Shown here piece after piece: positions 12,798-25,720 of a stretch of 64,000 nt of DNA. The stretch comes from Chrysoperla carnea. Taxonomy: Eukaryota; Arthropoda; Insecta; Neuroptera; Chrysopidae. Position 1 is the stretch's first letter. Each line of letters begins with the position of its first letter. The stretch is taken from contig NC_058340.1 in the NCBI RefSeq assembly GCF_905475395.1, positions 68,488,181 to 68,552,180 on the forward strand, read 5' to 3'. A program made the translations under genes and the position numbers. The notes beneath the pieces are model-generated. The model worked only from the letters and a program-made list of their open reading frames with translations, was not told the origin of the DNA and made no database searches.

Positions 12798-13682
12798 TTA
12801 CCATAGCAACATTATTTGTATAAATTATTAATCTGATTAATAAATTCACACTTTGAAAAATTTTTTATTATTTCGGAGTTTCAAGATTTATTTCAAGAGA
12901 AGATTCATCCAGCATATAACTAACAGTTATTCACTAAAAAATTATTCACTTAATAAATCATATTTACAAATATTTTCAAAGAAATGCATTTTTAAAGTAT
13001 CGTAACCTCCTTTTTCCTCTTTTATCCAGACCTGATATTAAATAACAATGGCGAATTCTTCTTTATCTTTGAACAAAACATTTTTGTTTGTCAACCCTGA
13101 ATTTTACCAACTGAACAAATAAATATTTTTATCACTAAACCAAATAATAAAATCTTTTCGCATTTTTCCTTCAAGGAAAACAAATAATTTGACGTAATTT
13201 GATGCGTACATCTAAGGTCATTACAAACATTTTCGATCTAATAATGAAAATACTCCACTCATGGCACTTTTAATAGGGACACAGAATTGTGAATTAAAAT
13301 TGAAAACCATTATCCTATTCTGTCTGTACAGATTGTACCGCATACCAGTCGATTTGATAACAGTTTGTGGTTTTTTTTTTTTTTAAATAAAATTCGATAA
13401 GATTAACACAGAACCTCTCAGGAATTGAAAAATAATCTTATACTTATTTATAGTAGCCTCCAGTAGTAAAGTTCGATAATTTCATGATTATCTATGGAAT
13501 AAAATCGGTTAAGTGTAATTTAAGGATTCCGTTGTGAATTATTTTAAACAAATTGATCGCTTTATTTGAAAATATCCAACGATGATTCAGCTTGAAGATT
13601 GTTAGATAAGATTTACGAATTTAAAGAATATTTAACGCACGAAATATTTGACACATGGGCAGAACTCGTGAACAAATCTCTC

Positions 13683-13733
13683 ATGACGCGACTAAAGATA
13701 AACGAACGGTTGACGCGAGTGCTGGCAGGTTAA
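13683..13733. mobile_element. Relic of piggyBac-like MITE (pair with 16168-16288)
   Basis: GTTGACGCGAGTGCTGGCAG ends at TTAA (13730-13733), matching the inverted end of the element at 16168. The other end is not recognisable. Confidence 0.45.
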
Positions 13734-16700
13734 AGATAGTGGGCTACACGAAAAAACGCGACTAGACCATAATTTGATTTGACTAGTCCAAATTATAGAT
13801 TATAATCTTGGGTTCACAAAAACACGAAAATTTAAGCACAGCGTTGGGAGTTTTTAATTTGGCATTTTTGAACTCTGGAGCTTATATGAACAAGTGTCCG
13901 ACTTCTTACGCCTTGAAAAGGAAAGTTTTATCAACGAAATTCAGTTAAATTTACAACTTTTAATTGAAAATCTGTCTTTTTGTATCAGAATTTGCGTTTA
14001 TTTTTGGTACGGTTTCCTTTTAAACGCCTGTATTTGGAATTTTTCGAAATATATTACTAAATTGAAACATACAATCAAAAGAATCGAAATATATTACTAA
14101 TAAACGGATTAAATAAGAAATAGCCAAATGAATATAAAATTTCGTAATGTCACAGCTATGCAAGAAATTTAAACAGCAAATGAAACGAATTTTTCTTTAA
14201 TTGCCCGACGATTACATTTTAACTAAATAAAAATTTTATCAGAAGAAAAATAATGGTAATAAGAGTAATGTGACCTTTAATTCAAGTGTAATTAAAATAT
14301 TATATTGCTGATTTTTAAATAGCAAGCAAAATGGATACGTAATTATTTTTATTTCAATTGGCCTCTAACAAGTTTTTAATTTTTTGTACTAATTAAAGAT
14401 TTTCAATACAAATCGATTATCTAAGAGAGGTACAAGATGAGTTATTTTTTCAAAATTATAATTATTTGATTGAATTAAGATTTGTAAGAGATAAAAAAAG
14501 TTTTCTTAGAAGCGAGAATAACCAGTTGTTAAAACGCACGTGATTTTCCAAGAAAGAATCGTGTGATTAAAATATTGTTTTCAAGGTTACTGAAAATGGA
14601 ATATTTAGGTAATGATACTTCTAAGATTTTTGAAGCGATACTTCGGTCTCAACGCAAAAAAATTCTATCAAAGTTTTAAGGAAAAATATTTCTAAGGAAT
14701 TGGAGAAAGTATGGTTCGAATTTTAAAACAACTATGTAATTATATAGAGAGTTCGAAGTAAAAATAGTCGGAAGTTCTTGACAACCTACTAATCGTTTGG
14801 AATAACCTTAAATCAAACAACAAGTTTTCTTTTAAATATTCCACTTGGTTAAAGATTCGATACTCCGGCTTGGATGAAATTATAACACGATGGTATTTAA
14901 AACTAGGCCAGTCATAGTTTGCAAACTTAGCCCAATATCTTCCCTGCTTCAGACAATATTTGATCAGTAGTTATTTACTATATGGGCTGGCGTTATCCAA
15001 ATTACTTATCAGAATCTCAAACAAGGAAGCTGAGAAATCTCAAACAAGGGAGCTTCATTTGTTTATGAGCTATGATTGTCATAAATTTCACTTGAAAAGT
15101 GACTTAGACTTAGAGTTAGACTTATAAAGAGTTTTTTATTGTTCTGATTTTTTCTTTTCCACAATTAGGCTTTTACCCGGCGAACTATGAATGTTCATTC
15201 GTGAGCCTAGCTTAGATGACATCATCTGGAATGTATTTTTAGTGGGTTTGACTCCCACATTATTAGAATTGGGAGTTAAATTATCTTTCTAGATTTACAC
15301 CTATCCAAACACACACAAAAAACGAGTCAACGACGTGATGTCGAACTAGGAATGCATTGGAGTTGCGATACAGCCGATTGAGATTTTTCATATACAGTTG
15401 AAGACTTAAACTGTACATTTATATCGACAAATTACCCATTATCAATCTACTTGCGAAATCACCCTGTAAAAGAGTAACGCATGGGAGGGGGTATTAAAAT
15501 AAGAAGATATCAATGTCATTAAGGATGTTACTAATGAGTTTAAAATGATTCGGGAAAAAAAGAAAAAAATCAATAATTCAAAATAATTTCTCAACTACCA
15601 ATAATGCGATAACCTCAATTATAATTTATTATCCCCCGTCATCCCCCTTAATGTTGTTTTGTGGTGTACAATAATTTTTTCGCTGAAAATACATAAATTT
15701 ACTCATTTTTTCCTCATAATAATCACCATACACAAAAGATATAAAAAGGAAAAAAAAATAATGATCCTTTTATGTATATAAATAATAATCATTTCACATA
15801 CAAAAGCTAATGAGAGAAAGCGAAAAAGGTTTTTTTTTTGTGTGTACGCGTTCGTTTAAAATGTTCCTGTTCCTAGTGCAGGTTCAAGTGCTGTACCTTG
15901 GTGGCAATGTACCTTCATATTCTATGTATGATACATCAACTGTATGAAAGAATATTTAGTGTGCAGGAATAATGATACCACTTGGTGCGAGAGTTGTCAA
16001 TGTTTTCGAAAGTTTATTTAAGCTTAAATAGAGAGTGAAATAAGTTTTGCATTTTTCAGCTTTTCAAGAATGCGCACTAGTAAACGCAACTGTCTTAGGT
16101 GCCAAGCGTATTTCATTCCAAACTTATTTCAATTAAAAAAGAAATATATAAAATCCAGCCCACTTAACCCGCCAACACTCGCGTCAACTGTTTAGTCACG
16201 TGATTAGAGCTTTGTGTAAGTGTTCTACACGCGTCATCTATTAGTCACTATTACACAGCAAAATGCTCATAGCGCAAGTGCTGACGAGTTAAAATAAACG
16301 TTTTCGTGACGATGGCTCTTATACAACCAATAGAAGAGACACATTTTAAGAAACATATTGTTATGAACTGCTTTCCAAGGTACAGCATTATCTCATATCT
16401 ATACTATTTACACCGTTGATGACTGATATAAACGCAGGGAATGCGTTTTTCTCCGCCCTCGATATACTCTATTCGATGGCTCCTGACACACATCCATTAG
16501 TAAAATTATTATTATTAATAATTAACATTATTTTAGTTCGGGAACGAATGAAACCATATTATAAAATATATATTTATCAATTTATAAAAGTATAGAGTGT
16601 TTAATGTAAGTTAAGACACTTCATAGGTTAATTTTTAGATAAAAACATTCCATGACATTTTAATGACATTTTAAATGTCAAAGGGTGTAAACAGCAGCCA

Positions 16701-18314
16701 CCATCATTATTGGACAACAGTGGAATGTCTTTCTTGTAAGTGTAAGACATTCAGTTTTAATCACTGCTCATCTAACATACTCGCTTGTTAGGAATAGTAC
16801 ATGGTAAGAAATACATGTCGTTTACTACAAAGCTGGTATGGTATAAAGACAGATACATATAGTATTTATGTTAGCATAAGTAGTATTACAGTATTGAATA
16901 AAGCTATCCACCAGAAGTATTGTGGGTATTGCCAACTAGTATGATCCTGACGCTCATACTGAATTGGTTCGCTCGCCATCACTAATATTTCTTTTCCCTC
17001 AATACACCGATACTATGACTTATTCATCCTATGGCTTAGCTCAACAAGCAAAACGATTATCTGTTTAGACTTAGCTGCTTAGTAATCTGTTTTCGGGCTG
17101 TCTAATGCGAAATCTCTAAAAGTTTGCTGTATATTAAGACAATCTTTCATAAATTTTTCAGAGATTTCATATTAAAGATTTCTCGTTAAGAAGAAAATGG
17201 ATACCGTTAGGAAAGATAGGCAAAAAGCTTTTGGCATTTGTTTCTCTTGAGCTTTAAGGGCAATTGTGTCGAATTTCCGGCTATTACGAATATAGTAACA
17301 AAATAACCAATACGAATTTCGAATGAACATTTTCGTAAATGTTTACCAATTTCCTGGGTAACTCAGTTTCGTAATTCTTCTGTACCTACTGTAACCTATA
17401 TTTATCCTGCTGATTACATGATTTCCTCCTTTCATTACTCGTGTGCTGATAACATTATTATTTGTTGAATAATGTCATTTTAAAGGTACGTACACGTATT
17501 GATTCTATATTATGCACCACAAAATTCATTTAAAAAGGTCAAAGTGCAACTAAAATGAACACACAGCTTACATAAGGTAAACTATTTATAGTCTTTGAAA
17601 AGGTAAACCCTTTTAAGGTAAATCACATAAGATAATAGTGATTCTATTATTACAGTGATGCTTCAAATGTTTTGATAACAACATATTCTAGACATCTGAG
17701 TTTTCGATATTATTAACGGATGATCCAGGAATATATGTTGAATATAAAAATGATATTTAAAAAGCAAACTCAGTCTTTTACACGGCGATTTCCGCCAAAT
17801 GTTGACACTTTCAAGTGCATATCCAAAGAAGGGTAATCGATGTAATTGTCCCTCCAAAAAAAACAGAATAGTGAACTCTTTAAATTAATTAGCAAATAAC
17901 TTCACAACTTTTTCGATGACTAGATTACTATTTTCGAAATTTTCCAAATATTTCTAGAGTCGGTCCAAAATGAAGACTTTACGAGCAGGCTTTTACGCGA
18001 TATAAATCAAAAACTACTCACCCAATCGTTAAGTGGATCCGATTTCCGAACTCTTTTCTCTCCAATTTGGATAAAAATGTTTTTTTAGGATAATTTTGAT
18101 CCAAAAATCGTGCCCATGTGTCGATTAGAAGTGTAGTTTCTGAGAATGTTCATGGAAGGTTCATATTTCCATCCTCAAACAATTTCTACGGTTCGCGCAT
18201 GTACTATTATTGAGTTAAAACTTATGAACCGATACTTTATAAAGAGGGTAGATCTTTTCAAAACCGAATCCCCAAGATTGGAGTGTACATTTCTTCATTT
18301 CTCTCCCATTTATG
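13734..18314. other. No gene seen; scattered repeats
   Basis: Apart from the small piggyBac-like element, I see a 28-bp tandem duplication (AATCTCAAACAAGG at about 15011 and 15039). A more GC-balanced stretch at about 16,680-17,050 contains GAATAAAGC and could be a solo LTR, but its ends were not found. Confidence 0.4.
16168..16288. mobile_element. piggyBac-like MITE, 121 bp, TTAA target sites
   Basis: Flanked by TTAA at 16164-16167 and 16289-16292. Ends CCCGCCAACACTCGCG and, inverted, CTCGTCAGCACTTGCG, differing only by transitions. Too short to code. Confidence 0.7.
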
Positions 18315-18521
18315 CATAGAAATAATACCACAGAGCTGCAAAGTCGCCACCAAACGGTTGATCACAGTAAACAGAGACAGATAAAGTATTGGCAAGTATG
18401 GCTGCCTTTGTCCTCGCTTAGGCGCCTACAATTTCTGTCTCTTTCTACCTCTCTCACTGCGGTCAAGAATTCACTTATTGCGTTTTGTATACCTATACAG
18501 CTCTATCGTATTATTTCTATG
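18315..18521. mobile_element. Small inverted-repeat element, ~207 bp
   Basis: CATAGAAATAATACCACAGA at the left and CTATCGTATTATTTCTATG at the right are inverted copies (about 22 of 26 match). Inner AGAGACAGA/TCTGTCTCT also pairs. Non-coding; target duplication uncertain. Confidence 0.5.
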
Positions 18522-20075
18522 GTTTTTATGTCATATTATGCTTAATGTTTTTTCCCCCGAAGTTTTCCGATTTCCGAAGTGTACAATAGATTAAGGCCAA
18601 AACTGAACTGAATGGAAGCTACAAACACTTTCTAACCTTGTGAAGTTCATTTTCATTTCTGTATTTTCAGTATACGCACTGTATAAAAACGTAATAGATA
18701 TGACAGAAAAAAATAAATAAATACCTTGTTATGCGTGACTGAATATTATAACAAACTGTATGAACGCAAATAGTATTATCTATCTTTCTTGTACATCTGT
18801 TAAAACTCTCATCTATCCCATTCTATTTTCAATCCTAATATTATCATCCTGATGATATGTTCGGTCGGTATCAAGGCTATTCTATTAATTTTTGTGAACT
18901 TTTTTTTTTCATGTTCACTTCATAAAAATTTGTGTTTGTTTATTTTTGTTTGCTACTGTGTACAGTGTTATTGTTCTTGTCATTGTCACTTGTTAATAGA
19001 TTATAGACAGGGTGTCAAGGGCAAATTGGAGGGGCAAATATTCGTAGAATACACTCTGATTAACAATGTATTCATTTGTATAAGAATTTTTTTATATTAT
19101 AGGCAAAGCTTAGGCTTGGAACCATATTTTTTTTTAAAGTTATTTCTTTCACACGTTGTACAATTGATGAAGATAAACATATTTGGAATAAAAGAGTTAA
19201 ATAAAATTAGTTTTCAAAATTTAATTAAGTATGTTGTTCCAGGATGCTAACATACAAATAAAAATGTATAAGCCGGAAACTTAAGAGGTCAGACTAATAA
19301 CTTCTTGATTAAGAAAATTATTAAACCTTCAAACGTTATTTGTCAAAATTTAATAAGATTTTGAGGTCTCAACATGCTTTTCGACAAAGCACCGATCTAA
19401 ACAATGCAAAAATTTGGTAAAATTGTATGAATTGACGTTCAAATTGCGGCCACATCAACCTTATTATCCAGATTAACCTTCTAATTCGGATAGATTCTCT
19501 AAGAATAGAGTCAATAAAACTTCTTTCGAGATCTAATGATTTAAATATGATCAATTTTTGATTCGTTTGGTTCCGTATTTTAATTTTCGTTTTTGTAACT
19601 AAGATACTAATGCCGAAAATTTAGTTTGACTATTAGTTTTAACTTTATAAAAAAAAAATGTTTGTAATGTGTTATTTGAATAAATTTAGCTACTAACGAT
19701 GCTTGGGCTGCAATCGAAATATCGATATTTAACAAAATGTAAGTCTGTTGTATGATTTTTAATTGTATTTTTTTAAATAAAATTTCTTAGTTATTTAACG
19801 TGATCGAGTATTTTCTACGATATAGCCCACGTAGCTATTTTCAGTGGTTTTTCGATAAACACATACCAAACACGAGACCTTTCAAATCTAATATTTCAAT
19901 TTCATTGAATTCTTAACTTGACCCAACAATCTCAATACTCAATTCAAAAAAAATAAATATTTAACTGCTTGAATCTTGATTCAAGAAAAGACTCACTTGC
20001 TATCATCTTAAGAACTTTTTTTCTTGCAACTAGTACTTTTTATTACAGTGAATATAATATAAATTGCTACCTTAA

Positions 20076-20574
20076 GGTAGTACCAGCATGAAATCACTTT
20101 TCGACAGATTTGGCCGAATTTTTTTTCTCGGGTTTATAATAGCTTTATTTATGAATTCCTAAAATTTCATAATTTTTGACCGTTTAGATCGCGAGATATT
20201 TAAAGACAAAGTTCGCGATTTTGAGGGTCATGTCCCATTTAAAGCATGTAAAATGTCCGGTCTCTCCAACTATTTTTTATAATATTATTATATATTGAAG
20301 AAAAAGTAGAAAAAAATGTTTATACAATTAAATTCTAAAAAAAAATTTAGAAATTAATTTTCACTTTCGAGATATTAATTTTGACGTAAATTGATCGAAA
20401 TTGGGACGTTGGCATCATTATTTCCCATTTTAAACGGTCAAAATTTCTGAATCTTTGGGAATTAATAGTAAGCATTATTAAATTCTTAAATTTAATTTTT
20501 CGTTAAATTCTGTCGAAAAAAAAATTGTACCATTGCTTTAACATAGAAACTGCAAATACCATGCTGGTAATACC
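20076..20574. mobile_element. TTAA-flanked MITE, 499 bp
   Basis: TTAA at 20072-20075 and 20575-20578. Ends GGTAGTACCAGCATG and CATGCTGGTAATACC, with weaker inverted similarity for about 100 bp (TTTTCGACAGA on both arms). piggyBac-type target choice; no transposase. Confidence 0.65.
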
Positions 20575-21139
20575 TTAAGTACATATTATATTATATTTTA
20601 TGATAATAATTATGAATAATTATTATATGAAAGACCGGAAATATATGATAATATGTATTCACTGTTTTTAATTTAGGTAGGTACACAGTACAAACATTTA
20701 GTGAATTTTTTTTTATTACAAATACGGTAATGCACATTCAAAAAATAATAATATTTCCGGTTATGTAAATATATATAAAAAAAAAGATTCAACAATTTTT
20801 TATGTATATTATAATTTTGTTCTTTTTACCTTGGTACATTAAGTGTAAGCAGAAAAAGACAACGATATAGCAATATTATAATATCATCTTAATGTAAAGA
20901 GTGTATACACTAGAGTACAAACAGAACGCATTGTGGTAGAGGCTTTTTGTAGTGACTAATTAACTTAGTAAATCCCTTCCACGTCACTGTTTGTTGTTAA
21001 CCGGTGTTAATGTCTGCAAATTATGAATATTACTATTTATGCATGTATTGTTAAAAAAGTAAATTTAGACCATGACGCATAGGGTTCGAATATTATTTAT
21101 AAATGATACTAATTTTTTTTGCATTTCATTTTAAAATAA

Positions 21140-21280
21140 TCCCTTAAAAAAATTGCAAAAAATCGAAATTTTTTTTTATCTCCAATTTCGAAAAAATTTT
21201 GTTCCAATAAGTACAAAAATCGGGTTCATTTGATGACTGGTCGAATAGTTTTTGAAAGGGATTTCGATTTTTTCAAACCC
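21140..21280 (+). repeat. ~310-bp repeat family, partial unit
   Basis: Contains TTTGATGACTGGTCGAATAG and CTTAAAAAAATTGCAAAAAA in the same order as at 5474-5600; truncated. Confidence 0.6.
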
Positions 21281-21584
21281 TAGACAGGAGTCATTTTTTT
21301 TTGTTAGATATCGTTATTCGTAATCACCTTATAGAAATTTTAAACTTTGTCAAGTTCTACAAATATCAGTAAGTTATTTAATTTCGCTTCTATGCAAATT
21401 TTCATATATGAAAAAAAAACGGCACGACCTTGACAACAGTTTTTCAAATTTCAACCCGTTTCTAGAAAGATTATCAAATACCACACATGATCCTAGACTT
21501 TTAATAAAACTCATAAAATATGTGATATATAGAGTTTCATAAATCCATCACATACATTATTCATATTCAACATATGCAAAATTT

Positions 21585-21849
21585 TATACCACTAGTTCGA
21601 TTTACATCTAGGTATATAACTATACGAGTATGACAAAGTACATTCGTTAAGCAATGCATCTAAGTAAGAGGTATTATAGATATCATATGAAATTGAAAAA
21701 GTGACTTGTATCATGACTTCGATGTCTTTTAAGCTAAACAACAATTCGTCGGTTGTGTTCATGCAGAGATAGCGAGTCAAGACATGTATATAATACCTCT
21801 CACTTATTATATATTTATATGCCTAGATGTAAATTAAACTAGTGGTATA
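21585..21849. mobile_element. MITE family E, copy 2 (265 bp)
   Basis: Ends TATACCACTAGTTCGATTTA and TAAACTAGTGGTATA. Internally deleted relative to copy 1 and non-coding. Confidence 0.75.
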
Positions 21850-22380
21850 CCCAACACATACACATAAATAAAATAAATGCATTTAAAAATATGTAAATTT
21901 TATTCATGAATTCATTTCTAGTAAGGAGTAATTAATTCTTCATATCTTAATAATCTAAAATTACAAACATTTAATAAAAAACTTTTAAAATAGAATAAAA
22001 ATATTAATAATAATAATAGTCTTATACTAATACAAAGTAATGAAATAATAATACAAGTAATACCTAATAATTAATACACCCCATAAATTTTATCAATCGA
22101 AAAAAGTAGGTACAAGTAGTCAAGTGTTTGTGAGAATATTCAATGAATATACAAATGGTTATGTAGGTAAATCTAGACAAATATTATAAGTTGGTTTTTA
22201 ACACGCTTTTATTATGGATTAAGAGCCAGGCCAAGAAAAATTCGTTAAAGTAACTAAAGCTGAAAATTTGAGGATTGGTTATAGTAGTTATGTACACACA
22301 CATACATGCGATCATTCAAGCGAACGATAGAACAGGTGTCGAAAAATGCTATCGAAACGGTGCAGTTTTACGTGGTACTA

Positions 22381-22600
22381 AAATGAATTTACTAAAGCTG
22401 TAAGTTGTTATACAAATTGTATATTGCATATAAATAACAGTTATGATTGTCAGTCAGGTAGGTATTAGAACCGGACTGTTCAGTCAGCCCATATTTACGA
22501 ACAATAAATACATCAGATTCATTTATGATTTCTGTGGTATTTAAATGAATTTAGTTAAGCTGAAAATTGTTATAAAGTTTGTATATTGCTGTATAACTTT
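22381..22600 (+). repeat. Direct repeat, two copies 163 bp apart
   Basis: AAATGAATTTACTAAAGCTG... at 22381 and AAATGAATTTAGTTAAGCTG... at 22544 share about 55 bp, ending in TGTATATTGC. Confidence 0.5.
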
Positions 22601-23940
22601 AAAATCATATTTAAACGAAACTAATAAAATCGTATAGACTAATTAATACAGCGAAAATGAGTAAGGGTTCTGATCTGGATGAATAATCGTAGTAATCGCA
22701 CAGATCAAAGATTTGATCTATTTTTCAGAACATGGACTGATTTAGTATATTTTTACAGCATGTTAAAATTGTACCTTATGCAATAATGACAACGGAATCA
22801 TGCAAATCCTAAGACACACGACAATTTAAAAATAAGTCAAGTGGTATTAGTTAGATGTAACAGAGTAGTTAGATGGTGACGTAGGTATAATAACATCATC
22901 AGCCACCAAAGTGTTTAACTGTGCATGACTATCAACGAAATTCTGATTGCATCATTAAATATGATAGTTACAAATATAAATACGAATTTTTGTTTAACTA
23001 CATTATATATTATTTTCAAACATTATAATTAAACTGTTATGATTTTAAGGGGGGACTCTACTTTATAGCACAAAAAACCAGCTTTGCTCTACTTAATGGC
23101 ACAAAAAAGCTTTGCTTTTTGAAATTACTAGACCGTTAAAAGAGTGGATAGTTCATTCATACATTTGAGAAGTATTGCTGTAAATTACTAGGGTTTTTTT
23201 AAAATATAAGTCTATTTATTCAACGCCTACTGAAATCCAGTTTAAGCCTATTATCGTAGTTTTATATATTCTAATAAAATGATTTTCCCAATAACAAATA
23301 AAAATTAAGAACCAGAAATTATTTGATTTAAAAAAAAAAGTATTAGTACCCAAAACTCAAGAAAATTCAATTCAATTTACGAAGAAACAAATATTTTATA
23401 AGTTTAAAGAAGTTTCCTAATAGTTTCTGAGATAATTCGATTTTTTCTAACGATTTTAGTGAATATATCAGAAACTATTATTCTTAACGTCAAATAAACT
23501 AGATTTTTTTAATTTTTTCGGTCAAAATTAACTTTTATAGTAAGTTTTATCAAAATTGGATTCCAAAATACCAAAAAAATTGTTCGCCGATTTTTGTAAT
23601 TTTTTTGAAAAACTCGGAAAAATCGATGTACAATTTTTCTAAAGCTCATGGTATAAGATAATATTAACTCAAGAAATACGAAAATCCACGCCATTTAATG
23701 ATTGGACGAATAATTTCCGCAAAATTGCTGAAAAACACGTGGGTAGTAATATCCCCGAACGATTTCAGGCGAAAACTCGAAAACTATTCGTCTAACGAAT
23801 TATATTTTAGGGTTTTTAGACACCAAAAATTTCGAATTTCTTAGTACCTTTTAAAGCATATCTATATCAAAAAAAGTCCCAAAAATCAAGTATCGATTAC
23901 ATCGTAAAAATCATAAAAAATTTGCGATTTAAATAAAAAT

Positions 23941-23958
23941 CGGGGGCTCGTGCCCCCG
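23941..23958. repeat. GC-only hairpin CGGGGGC-tcgt-GCCCCCG
   Basis: 7-bp perfect arms and a 4-nt loop, wholly G+C in an AT-rich surrounding. Confidence 0.6.
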
Positions 23959-25611
23959 GTGTTACGATTTTATAATCCGGATTACAAATAAGCATGATTT
24001 TTTCCCATTTTTCCGTGTGCTCACTCTGTATTATATAACAACTTAAACCCGTGACAACTTTACATGCTATATGAACGTGAAATTTTCTTTAGCAGTGTAA
24101 TCTAATTTTTTAATCTATCAATTTATAATCTTCATACAGTAGTGTCTCCCCTTAACATTACATATTTTTTAAGCATTATAATTAAACTGTTGTTTAAACA
24201 TTATATTATTCTTCGTCATAGAGAGACAGCCACATAAACGTATGGTACACCCCTCGACTCTCCTATACAACAAAACTTTTCAATATAAAATAAATTACAA
24301 ATTTTTTACATAAGAATTAGCCTTGACATACATAGAAATTTTTTTTAAATATAGTTCCAATTCGTATCAGCCAAAAGTTTTTCATGTGTTTTTCAAAGAT
24401 TAAACAAATCAAAAAATGGGAGTATAAAATTTAGTTAAATTTACTCAATCACGCACATTTAAAAGCTAATTAAACAGGAAAAGATAATTTTTTTAAATTA
24501 GTAATTGACTATGGTGTTACGTTAATTCAAACCACTCAGTAATTTCTGATTTGGAAAACCACAACAAAAAATAAGGCACCCTCTGGTACCCTGTCTGTAC
24601 CCGTAGCTAAAAACAACAAATTTAGTAGAAAAGTGGTGAAAAACAAAATCAAACGTTCTTAAATTAGTATTAAGAGAACATGTTTTAAAAATCGTTTCAT
24701 TTAAAATATCTTTACAGCTACTATTTTACTTTTACCGGAAACCCTCACTTAAAGCGGTTGATGTATTAAAATATACCGGAAACTCACTTGAAGCGATTTG
24801 TTGTTAAAATCAAAAATAATCTTTAAAAAATAAACGATTTTGATAAAAATCAGATATTGATGTGTAATTTTGTAGCATTTTATACAGTATGGTACTTTAA
24901 TTATAGCCACTCGGTTGTATATTAGTTGTTTTTTTTTAAACAATGACTATTATAAATATTTATTATGCACAAAAAAGACAAATATTTGTTAAATAAAACA
25001 TACATAAATGGTTTCTATAAAAAAAAATGGCGACTATTAAATTAGTGGTTATGTAAAACCCAAAAAATACAATAAAACCTAATATTTTCTATTCACTGTT
25101 GCGGTCGGAAATAAAACGTACACAAGTTAAAGATTATTAATATTTCAAAAAAATAATAGTTTTTGTAGAAAAAATATTTCAACATAATTATTATTACAAA
25201 AAAATATAAATTATAAATTTTAGCATGAATTTTTTTTTTGTCTTATGTACAAAGTGTTCCAGAAAATGTTAAAATCAAAGCATAATGAAATTTCAATAAA
25301 ATTTTTTAACATTTAAATTTATGGTTCTTGAATATTCGAACTAAAGTTTTAGAATGATTGAGAGACGTTTTATAAGGTTGAATTTTACGTTAAAATTATT
25401 TTGTACTATTTAGTCTACATGGTAATAAAGTGGATTTTCTTTATTAAAACCACGTAGCTCACACTAACCAAATATATGACTTCCCTGCACCTCCAATATT
25501 TGGATATATATCAGCTAAATATGCCAGAATAATTTTCCCATAATCTATCACAGCTGATGAACAGATACGTAGATTTTCAAAATTTTTCTCTAGAGCACTT
25601 GTGAATTAGTA

Positions 25612-25720
25612 AGAAAGATATATATCGAAAAATTTCACTCTTAATTTTCGTCTAATTTTTCCAAGTTCTAACAGAATTCACTCTCAAAATATGAAACGTA
25701 AGTCTTTTTGGACATCTGTA
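25612..25720 (+). repeat. Dispersed repeat, pair with 6715-6815
   Basis: Same blocks in the same order: GATATATATCGAAAAATTTC, then CAAGTTCTAACAGAATTC and AATATGAAACGTAAGTCT. Confidence 0.4.

Noticed and set aside
16680..17050. Solo LTR
   Set aside because: It has a more balanced composition and an AATAAA, but I could not find TG...CA ends with a 4-6 bp duplication.
18852..19250. 132-codon open frame
   Set aside because: Composition is that of translated AT-rich DNA (Phe, Leu, Ile, Cys runs), there is no recognisable domain, and no splice or start context supports it.
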